From: Gammaproteobacteria bacterium
GTDB lineage: Bacteria > Pseudomonadota > Gammaproteobacteria > Steroidobacterales > Steroidobacteraceae
DNA: 5,838 nt
Direction: 5' to 3'
Assembly: GCA_030043215.1 (NCBI GenBank)
Contig: JASHYG010000237.1
Span: forward strand, 1 to 5,838
The translations under genes and the position numbers were made by a program. Shown piece after piece: positions 1 to 4,294 of the stretch (position 1 is its first letter; each line of letters begins with the position of its first letter). Under the pieces are notes generated by a model that was given only the letters and a program-made list of their open reading frames with translations, was not told where the DNA came from and did no database searches.

Positions 1-310
1 CTCCAGGGAACGGCGGCACCCGGTCTTGCAGCTTCACGAGCTCATCCGCGATATCGGACGGCAGCAGATCGCGCCGCGTGGACACGGCCTGGCCGAACTT
101 CACGAAGATCGGCCCGAGCTCGGTGAGGGCGAGCCGCAAGCGCTCGGCGCGGCTCGAGCGGCGCCGCCGCGCGCTCCAGATGCCCGGCGAGAGAAGCACG
201 AGAAGCCGCAGCGGCCGGTACAGATGGGTCGCGCGGACGAAGTCGTCGAGCCCATGCTTGAGGAGCACGCGCTGGATCTGGAAGAGCCGCGCGAGCACGC
301 GCAGTCTCAC
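1..310 (-). CDS. ubiB: UbiB, ubiquinone biosynthesis atypical kinase/ATPase (N-terminal part, cut by window edge)
   Basis: UbiB is a membrane-associated atypical protein-kinase-like ATPase of the ABC1/ADCK/COQ8 family. It is needed for ubiquinone (coenzyme Q) synthesis and probably helps extract or present lipid intermediates to the Ubi complex. The reverse strand gives 103 codons from a GTG start at 310. They align with the E. coli UbiB N-terminus: [12 protein letters not shown] at about residues 56-67, the family's KxGQ motif as KFGQ at 71-74, STRRDLLP at 77-84, then [15 protein letters not shown]. The KxGQ lysine is present. The start is supported by a good ribosome binding site seven bases upstream. 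Full-length UbiB is about 540 residues, so the kinase core and the C-terminal membrane helices lie outside the window. It starts 34 bases after the ubiJ stop, so co-transcription with ubiJ is likely. The identification is firm. Confidence 0.95.
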   Translation of the reverse strand, partial: MRLRVLARLFQIQRVLLKHGLDDFVRATHLYRPLRLLVLLSPGIWSARRRRSSRAERLRLALTELGPIFVKFGQAVSTRRDLLPSDIADELVKLQDRVPPFPG

Positions 311-317
311 GGGATTG

Positions 318-323
318 CCTCCC
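318..323 (-). promoter_or_regulatory. Shine-Dalgarno site fixing the GTG start of ubiB
   Basis: Read on the minus strand this is GGGAGG, seven bases before the GTG at 310. It lies in the short ubiJ-ubiB gap and supports GTG as the true ubiB start. Confidence 0.75.
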
Positions 324-344
324 GCTCGAAGCCCGCTCGGCGCG

Positions 345-959
345 TCACGCTTCGCGCCTCTGCGGCCCTCCGGCCTCGATACGCCGGGCAAGAGCTTCGA
401 TGCGCGCCTCGAGCCGGTCGATGTCGTCCCGCAGCGTGTCGATTCCGGTGAGCAGTTGCCGCCCCTCGGAGCTCGAGACGAGGTGGCCGCGCTCGTGGGC
501 GAGGTATTCCGCGACGTTGCGCAGCGTCGTGTCCGCGGTGCTGCGGCACCAGCCGAGCGTCGCCCGGGCGAGCCGCGCGATCTCGTGCGCGGGAACGTCC
601 CCGATCGCAAGGGCCAGCTCCTCCTCCGGGTCCGGCCGCAGAAGCCGCAGCAGCTCGCGAAACCGCTCCGCGACCTCGGCATCTCCGCCGAGCTGCACGT
701 CGCCGCGCCGCGGGCTCGCGCCGGCCGGACCGGCCAGTGCAAGGAGCGCGAGCAGGCCGCCGCTCACCTGAGCTTCGGCGTCCTCGGCGCGGCCCGAGGC
801 GATCTTGAGGCCGTTCCCATCGCAGGAGACGAGGAAGTCGGCAACGCCGCGGACCTCGACGGCGAGCCGGCGTCCCGCGAGCTCGGCGCAGAGCTCCCGC
901 GCGCGCGGCGACCTCGGCAGACCGCGGTTCAGGATGTTCTCGATCGTGGCGGCGACCAT
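345..959 (-). CDS. ubiJ: UbiJ, SCP2-domain accessory factor of ubiquinone biosynthesis
   Basis: UbiJ is a soluble or peripherally bound lipid-binding protein that supports the late steps of ubiquinone synthesis as part of the Ubi metabolon, with UbiK as coiled-coil partner in E. coli. From ATG at 959 the product has 204 residues, against about 201 in E. coli. An SCP2-like domain spans roughly residues 5-110 and includes the conserved GDAEVAERF (92-100). A helical segment follows, and the C-terminal stretch [18 protein letters not shown] (178-195) has a heptad pattern fitting the known coiled coil. The frame also allows a TTG start at 1007, but the 16 extra residues do not resemble the family and the TTG lacks a ribosome binding site, so ATG 959 is preferred. 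The Shine-Dalgarno region before it is weak. The gene sits directly upstream of ubiB, as in other gammaproteobacteria. It is normally next to ubiE, but here two plus-strand genes intervene. Confidence 0.9.
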   Translation of the reverse strand: MVAATIENILNRGLPRSPRARELCAELAGRRLAVEVRGVADFLVSCDGNGLKIASGRAEDAEAQVSGGLLALLALAGPAGASPRRGDVQLGGDAEVAERFRELLRLLRPDPEEELALAIGDVPAHEIARLARATLGWCRSTADTTLRNVAEYLAHERGHLVSSSEGRQLLTGIDTLRDDIDRLEARIEALARRIEAGGPQRREA

Positions 960-1007
960 GGACTCTCGAGGAGCCGGACGGGGTGGGTTGCAAGCGTACA
1001 GTAGCAA

Positions 1008-1036
1008 TTTATGGGGGGGGATGCCTGCGATAGTAT
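1008..1036 (+). promoter_or_regulatory. Possible promoter for the DOMON/NamZ pair, with a G8 tract in the spacer
   Basis: The 83-base gap between the ubiJ start (959) and the next gene (1043) must hold divergent promoters. On the plus strand TAGTAT (1031-1036) could be a -10 box, with a poor -35-like TTTATG (1008-1013) 17 bases upstream. The spacer contains eight consecutive G bases at 1013-1020. If the -10 is real, transcription would start at or next to the ATG at 1043. No Shine-Dalgarno sequence is visible before that ATG. I see no clear minus-strand promoter for ubiJ; TACTGT near 998-1003 on the minus strand is a weak -10 candidate. Confidence 0.3.
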
Positions 1037-1042
1037 GGCTCC

Positions 1043-1588
1043 ATGAGCTCTTCGAGAGCGCAGGCCGTCGCCCTCGCGCCCCATCCCTCCGCTCGGTGCG
1101 ACGCCGTGCGGGCGATCGAGGCTCGCGTCGCGCGAGCTCCCGACGGGGCGCTGACCGTCAGGTATTCGGTCGAGGGTGACCTCGCCCGCGTGCGCCTTCC
1201 GCCGCCGTGCCCGCCGCGCCGCGCGGATGGCTTGTGGCAGCACACCTGCTTCGAGGCGTTCGTCGCCCCCGACCCGGGGCCGGACTATCTCGAGCTCAAT
1301 TTCTCACCGTCGGGGGAATGGGCGAGCTACGCCTTCAGCGCCTACCGCGAGGGGATGGCCGCCGCAGAGGACACCGCCGCTCCGGCCATCACGGTCTCTC
1401 GGGACGGGAGCGCGTTGACGGTCGATGCGGCCGTTTGCCTCACGCGGCTCCGGGGAGGCGCCCCGGCGAGAGTCGCGCTCGCGGCGGTGCTCGAGGAGTC
1501 GAGCGGCAGCCTCTCGTACTGGGCGCTGCAGCATCCGCCGGGCCGGCCCGATTTCCACCATCCGCTCAGCTTCGCGCTTCAAATCTAA
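1043..1588 (+). CDS. DOMON-like domain protein of unknown function
   Basis: The product has 181 residues and resembles the bacterial proteins annotated as 'DOMON-like domain-containing', a beta-sandwich fold that in other proteins binds heme or sugars. Recognisable blocks are DGLWQHTCFEAFV (62-74), YLELNFSPSGEWASYAF (82-98), YREGM (101-105) and YWALQHPPGRPDFHHP (159-174). No signal peptide or membrane helix is visible, so it is probably cytoplasmic. The ligand is unknown. The His and Trp residues in the conserved blocks could form a binding site, but that is inference. The ATG at 1043 is the only sensible start: the ATGs at 1021 and 1035 are in other frames. It ends four bases before the NamZ-like gene, so the two almost certainly share a transcript and perhaps a pathway. 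The family assignment is good and the function is open. Confidence 0.8.
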   Translation: MSSSRAQAVALAPHPSARCDAVRAIEARVARAPDGALTVRYSVEGDLARVRLPPPCPPRRADGLWQHTCFEAFVAPDPGPDYLELNFSPSGEWASYAFSAYREGMAAAEDTAAPAITVSRDGSALTVDAAVCLTRLRGGAPARVALAAVLEESSGSLSYWALQHPPGRPDFHHPLSFALQI

Positions 1589-1592
1589 TCCG

Positions 1593-2801
1593 ATGCAGCT
1601 CGGGATCGATCGCCTCCTCGCGGACTCCTCGCTGCGCCGCCCGCTTGCAGGGCGGCGCGTGGCGCTGCTCGCCCACCCGGCGTCCGTCACGCGTGACCTC
1701 ACCCACTCCCTCGATGCGCTCGCCGCCTCGGGCGACATCGAGCTGTCGGCGGCATTCGGTCCTCAGCACGGCCTGCGCGGCGACAAGCAGGACAACATGG
1801 TCGAGTCCCCGGACTTCGAGGACCCGGTCCACGGGATTCCCGTGTTCAGCCTCTACGGCACGGTGCGCCGCCCCACCGCGGAGATGCTGGACACGTTCGA
1901 CACGATGCTGATCGACCTGCAGGACGTGGGCTGCCGCATCTACACCTTCCTCACCACCTTGCGCTACGTGCTGGAGGAGGCCGCCCGCAAGGGGAAGTCG
2001 GTCTGGGTGCTCGACCGCCCGAATCCCGCCGGCAGGCCTCTCGAGGGGCTGCGTCTGCGCCCGGGGTGGGAGAGCTTCGTCGGTGCCGGACCGCTGCCGA
2101 TGCGTCACGGCCTCACGCTCGGTGAGCTTGCGCGCTGGCTCGTGCGCACGTTGCGGCTCGACGTGGACTGCCAGGTGGTCGCGATGGAAGGCTGGGCCCC
2201 GTCCGAGCCGCCCGGGTACGGCTGGCCGCTCGGCGAGCGCAGCTGGGTCAATCCCAGTCCCAACGCGGCGAGCCTGTCCATGGCCCGCTGTTATGCGGGG
2301 ACCGTCATGATCGAAGGCACGACCTTGTCGGAGGGCCGCGGCACGACGCGTCCGCTCGAGCTGCTCGGCGCGCCGGGTCTCGACCCTGCTGCCCTCCTCC
2401 GCGAGATGCACGCGCTCGCGCCGCAGTGGCTCCGCGGCTGCCGCCTGCGCCCGTGCTGGTTCGAGCCCACGTTCCAGAAGCACACCTCGAAGCTCTGTGC
2501 GGGGATCCAGATCCACGTCGACGATCCCGCCTACGATCACCAGGCGTTCCGGCCCTGGCGGCTCGTGGCCCTCGCGCTCAAGGCGCTGCGCCGCCTGCGT
2601 CCGGACTACGGCCTGTGGCGCGACTTCCCGTACGAGTACGAGAAGGATCGGCTCCCGTTCGATCTGATCAATGGCGGGCAGCTGCTGCGCTCGTGGATCG
2701 ACGATCCTCGGGCCGCGCCGGAAGATCTCGATGCGCTCGCGGCGCCGGACGAGTCATCGTGGAGGGAGGAGAGGCGGGCGGCGATGCTCTATCCGGAGTA
2801 G
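1593..2801 (+). CDS. DUF1343 / NamZ-family protein (exo-N-acetylmuramidase-like, catalytic Glu replaced by Gln)
   Basis: The product has 402 residues and belongs to DUF1343. The founding characterised member is Bacillus subtilis NamZ (YbbC), an exo-beta-N-acetylmuramidase that releases MurNAc from the non-reducing end of peptidoglycan fragments (glycoside hydrolase family GH171). Seen here: GIDRLLAD (4-11), FGPQHGLRGDKQDNMVES (55-72), GIPVFSLYGTVRRPT (81-95), IDLQDVGCRIYT (107-118), VLDRPNPAG (139-147), VNPSPNAAS (219-227), IEGTTLSEGRGTTRPLELLG (240-259) and FEPTFQKHTSKLCAGIQI (290-307). The Rossmann-like N-terminal and smaller C-terminal subdomains both appear complete. In B. subtilis NamZ the first motif reads PEHG, and its Glu (Glu92 as I recall) is the proposed catalytic residue; here Gln58 replaces it. 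No signal peptide is visible, unlike the secreted Bacillus protein. ATG 1593 lies four bases after the previous stop without a clear ribosome binding site, so translational coupling is likely. It may be a hydrolase of a PQHG-type subfamily or a non-catalytic binder. Confidence 0.88.
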   Translation: MQLGIDRLLADSSLRRPLAGRRVALLAHPASVTRDLTHSLDALAASGDIELSAAFGPQHGLRGDKQDNMVESPDFEDPVHGIPVFSLYGTVRRPTAEMLDTFDTMLIDLQDVGCRIYTFLTTLRYVLEEAARKGKSVWVLDRPNPAGRPLEGLRLRPGWESFVGAGPLPMRHGLTLGELARWLVRTLRLDVDCQVVAMEGWAPSEPPGYGWPLGERSWVNPSPNAASLSMARCYAGTVMIEGTTLSEGRGTTRPLELLGAPGLDPAALLREMHALAPQWLRGCRLRPCWFEPTFQKHTSKLCAGIQIHVDDPAYDHQAFRPWRLVALALKALRRLRPDYGLWRDFPYEYEKDRLPFDLINGGQLLRSWIDDPRAAPEDLDALAAPDESSWREERRAAMLYPE

Positions 2802-2806
2802 GCCAT

Positions 2807-2821
2807 CCCCGGCCGCCGGGG
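2807..2821. terminator. Small GC hairpin between the convergent NamZ-like gene and ubiE
   Basis: CCCCGG (2807-2812) and CCGGGG (2816-2821) form a perfect six-pair stem with a three-base loop, in the 26-base gap between two converging stop codons. No T-tract follows on either strand, so it would be a weak terminator at best. It may only slow polymerase or shield the 3' ends. Confidence 0.35.
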
Positions 2822-2827
2822 CTCGAG

Positions 2828-3574
2828 TCAATACTTGTAGCCGCGGTGGACGGCGACGATGCCTCCGCTCAGATTGTGGTAGCGGCAGTCCTCGAGGCCC
2901 GCCTGCCGCATCATGGCGAGCAGCTCCTCCTGGCCGGGATGCATCCGGATCGACTCCGCGAGGTACCGGTAGCTCGCCTCGTCATGGGCGACGAGCTTGC
3001 CGAGCCACGGCAGCACTTGGAAGGAGTATGCATCGTAGAGCGGGCTCAGCACCGGCCCCGGATGCGAGAACTCGAGCACCAGCAGCTGTCCGCCCGGCTT
3101 CAATACGCGGCGCATCGAGGCGAGCGCCGCTTGCTTGTCGGTGACGTTCCGCAGCCCGAAGCCGATCGTGACGCAGTGGAAGCTGCCGTCCCTGAACGGC
3201 AGACGCTCCGCGTCGGCCTGCGCGTAGCGCACGTTCTCCACGAGGCCTTCATCGGTCAGGCGGTCCCGCCCGCGTGCCAGCATCGCCGCGTTGATGTCGG
3301 TCAGCACGACGAGGCCGCCGCGGCCGACCTGGCGGGCGAGGCCCGCCGCGAGGTCGCCGGTGCCCCCCGCCACATCGAGCGCGTGCTGGCCCGGGCGCAG
3401 GGCCGCGAGGCCGAGAGCGAACCGCTTCCACAGCCGGTGCAGGCCGGCCGACATCAGATCGTTCATCAAGTCGTAGCGATCCGCGACGGAGTCGAAGACT
3501 CCGCGGACGCGCTGCGCCTTCTGTCGCCGCGGCACGCGCTGGAACCCGAAATCGGCGAGTGGCTCGTCAGTCAC
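2828..3574 (-). CDS. ubiE: UbiE, demethylmenaquinone / 2-methoxy-6-polyprenyl-1,4-benzoquinol methyltransferase
   Basis: UbiE is the SAM-dependent C-methyltransferase that methylates the benzoquinol ring in ubiquinone synthesis and, in organisms that make it, demethylmenaquinol. It acts in the cytoplasm close to the membrane. The 248-residue product, against 251 in E. coli, matches along its whole length: [16 protein letters not shown] near the N-terminus, [16 protein letters not shown] (27-42) followed by [12 protein letters not shown] motif [11 protein letters not shown] (67-76), the acidic TDIN at 92-95, QADAERLPF (119-127), [10 protein letters not shown] (138-147), [15 protein letters not shown] (156-170), [16 protein letters not shown] (203-218) and the ending [11 protein letters not shown]. 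The GTG at 3574 has a ribosome binding site at the right distance and gives the family-standard length. The gene converges with the NamZ-like gene and lies downstream of DUF971, but a 197-base structured gap suggests it may have its own promoter. No defect is visible. Confidence 0.97.
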   Translation of the reverse strand: MTDEPLADFGFQRVPRRQKAQRVRGVFDSVADRYDLMNDLMSAGLHRLWKRFALGLAALRPGQHALDVAGGTGDLAAGLARQVGRGGLVVLTDINAAMLARGRDRLTDEGLVENVRYAQADAERLPFRDGSFHCVTIGFGLRNVTDKQAALASMRRVLKPGGQLLVLEFSHPGPVLSPLYDAYSFQVLPWLGKLVAHDEASYRYLAESIRMHPGQEELLAMMRQAGLEDCRYHNLSGGIVAVHRGYKY

Positions 3575-3581
3575 GCTCTGG

Positions 3582-3587
3582 CCTCAC
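3582..3587 (-). promoter_or_regulatory. Shine-Dalgarno site fixing the GTG start of ubiE
   Basis: On the minus strand this reads GTGAGG, seven bases before the GTG at 3574. It supports that GTG as the start. Confidence 0.6.
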
Positions 3588-3635
3588 CGGACGCACGCCG
3601 CGCCTCTCGGAGCGCGGTCAAGCTCGAACAATCTC

Positions 3636-3665
3636 TTGCAATTTCCAACCGAGGCTGCGCAGAAT
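3636..3665 (+). promoter_or_regulatory. Weak candidate sigma70-type promoter for the putative plus-strand RNA
   Basis: TTGCAA (3636-3641) and CAGAAT (3660-3665) each match four of six consensus bases, with an 18-base spacer. Transcription would begin near 3672, just before the first hairpin of the candidate RNA. Such matches are common by chance, so this is only suggestive. Confidence 0.25.
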
Positions 3666-3674
3666 CGCCCCGCT

Positions 3675-3702
3675 CGCCTCGCCGACGCAAGTCGCCGAGG
3701 CG
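3675..3702 (+). other. GNRA-capped hairpin
   Basis: CGCCTCG (3675-3681) pairs with CGAGGCG (3696-3702). A single C-C mismatch (3682, 3695) follows, then CGAC (3683-3686) pairs with GTCG (3691-3694), closed by the loop GCAA (3687-3690). On the minus strand the same stem would sit in the ubiE leader but with a TTGC loop. Confidence 0.5.
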
Positions 3703-3732
3703 GTGGCAACAAACGGGGGTCTTGATACATCT

Positions 3733-3766
3733 GGGGCCAAGCCGACGAGCTTGGCCCCGTTTTTTT
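3733..3766 (+). terminator. Strong plus-strand intrinsic terminator
   Basis: GGGGCCAAGC (3733-3742) pairs perfectly with GCTTGGCCCC (3749-3758) around a six-base loop, followed by G and seven T bases (3760-3766). This is a textbook rho-independent terminator for plus-strand transcription. On the minus strand the tract becomes A bases before the stem and no T-tract follows, so it should not stop DUF971 transcripts efficiently, though the hairpin may still stabilise their 3' ends. The nearest plus-strand protein gene upstream stops at 2801, over 900 bases away. Confidence 0.85.
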
Positions 3767-3771
3767 GCCTG

Positions 3772-4179
3772 TCATCTCGGCGGCGTTCCCTTCGCCCCCT
3801 CCGCTGGCACCCCCTCTGCCGAGGGAGCGGATGCCGACCGGCTCACTCTCACCCGCTCCTGGTATTCCGCCCACTTGCGGTCGTGGGCGCTTCCGAGCTC
3901 GTAGAGGTACTTCCAGCTGTACAGTCCGGTGTCGTGGCCGTCGTCGAACACGAGCCTGACGGCGTACCTTCCGACCGGCTCGATCGCCCGGACCCCGACA
4001 TTCTCCTTGCCCGTGACGAGCACTCCCTCCCCGGGACCGTGACCTTTCACCTCGGCCGACGGCGAATGGACGCGCAGGTACTCGAAGGACAGCTCGAAGC
4101 GGCTCCCGTCGTCGAAGGCCACCTCGAGCTGCCGCGAGCGGGTCCGGAGCTTGATCTCGGTGGGAGCGGGATCGGACAT
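3772..4179 (-). CDS. DUF971 (gamma-butyrobetaine hydroxylase-like N-terminal domain) protein
   Basis: The product has 135 residues and is a stand-alone member of the DUF971/GBBH-like N-terminal family. The same domain occurs at the N-terminus of eukaryotic gamma-butyrobetaine and trimethyllysine hydroxylases and in the plant iron-sulfur factor HCF101, but the bacterial single-domain proteins have no proven function. Visible family features are LEVAFDDGSRFELSFEYLRV (18-37), HSPSAEVKGHGPG (38-50), the GKENV block (57-61), IEPVGRYAVRLVFDDGHDTG (66-85) and LYSWKYLYELG (86-96). The last 25 or so residues are rich in Ser, Ala, Pro and Gly and are probably disordered. The frame extends upstream to 4311, but homology begins near the ATG at 4179, which is chosen here. 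No Shine-Dalgarno sequence precedes it; a -10-like TATACT ends ten bases upstream. The gene lies upstream of ubiE in the same direction, a pairing seen in Pseudomonas and relatives. Confidence 0.9.
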   Translation of the reverse strand: MSDPAPTEIKLRTRSRQLEVAFDDGSRFELSFEYLRVHSPSAEVKGHGPGEGVLVTGKENVGVRAIEPVGRYAVRLVFDDGHDTGLYSWKYLYELGSAHDRKWAEYQERVRVSRSASAPSAEGVPAEGAKGTPPR

Positions 4180-4187
4180 AGTGCGGG

Positions 4188-4245
4188 CAGTATAAGCGGG
4201 CGGGCGGGGCGACCGGTGCTTGTGCGGAGCAGTGGCTCTATACTG
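4188..4245. promoter_or_regulatory. Divergent promoter region with inverted CAGTATA/TATACTG elements
   Basis: CAGTATA (4188-4194) and TATACTG (4239-4245) are inverted copies. Each carries a TATACT -10-like hexamer pointing outwards: minus strand 4194-4189 toward DUF971 and plus strand 4239-4244 toward the oxidoreductase gene. No good -35 lies at 16-18 bases from either; TTGTGC at 4220-4225 is only 13 bases from the plus-strand -10. The minus-strand start would fall near 4182, almost at the DUF971 ATG. The plus-strand start would fall near 4251. An activator-dependent or shared regulatory element is possible. Confidence 0.4.
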
Positions 4246-4255
4246 GGCGTCCCTG

Positions 4256-4290
4256 CACTGCAGCGGGGGCCCGCTAGGCGGAACACTGCA
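4256..4290 (+). promoter_or_regulatory. Leader of the oxidoreductase gene: direct CACTGCA repeat, short hairpin, weak ribosome binding site
   Basis: CACTGCA occurs at 4256-4262 and again at 4284-4290. Between them AGCGG (4262-4266) and CCGCT (4271-4275) can form a five-pair stem, followed by AGGCGGA (4276-4282), a poor and rather distant Shine-Dalgarno match for ATG 4295. No known riboswitch fits. The repeats could be operator half-sites, but they are short. Confidence 0.25.
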
Positions 4291-4294
4291 CCTC

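Larger units (their letters stand above)
3672..3766 (+). ncRNA. Candidate small RNA ending at a strong intrinsic terminator
   Basis: Within the gap between DUF971 and ubiE, the plus strand can encode an RNA of about 95 bases. It would contain a 5' hairpin (3675-3702), a largely unpaired linker (about 3703-3732) with an A-rich ACAAA patch and GATACAT, and a ten-pair terminator stem followed by seven T bases. Both polar signals favour the plus strand: the T-tract lies 3' of the stem on this strand, and the first hairpin carries a GCAA (GNRA) loop only on this strand. No reading frame that looks like a protein occupies the region. It matches no RNA family I recognise; it is not tRNA-like and does not resemble 6S RNA. 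The 5' end is a guess from a weak promoter. The alternative is that the terminator ends longer antisense transcripts coming from the DOMON/NamZ operon. Confidence 0.35.

Noticed and set aside
78..1004. A 308-codon plus-strand open frame opposite ubiJ and ubiB
   Set aside because: It is Arg/Ala/Pro-rich with no recognisable motif and is a GC-rich shadow of the clear ubiJ/ubiB minus-strand genes.
960..1007. N-terminal extension of UbiJ from a TTG at 1007
   Set aside because: The extra 16 residues do not fit the family and the TTG has no ribosome binding site, only a C-run upstream.
1566..2540. A 324-codon minus-strand open frame opposite the NamZ-like gene
   Set aside because: The plus-strand frame carries all DUF1343 motifs; the antisense product resembles nothing.
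3733..3758. Terminator of the DUF971 gene on the minus strand
   Set aside because: It is well placed just after the DUF971 stop, but on that strand the T-tract is missing and A bases precede the stem, so its polarity is plus.
3600..3770. tRNA or 6S RNA in the DUF971-ubiE gap
   Set aside because: No cloverleaf or T-loop sequence can be built, and the region lacks the long double-stranded rod with central bubble of 6S RNA.
2426..3904. A 492-codon plus-strand open frame running across the NamZ-like 3' end, ubiE and the gap
   Set aside because: It overlaps three well-supported elements, has low-complexity composition and no family motif. UbiE on the other strand is certain.
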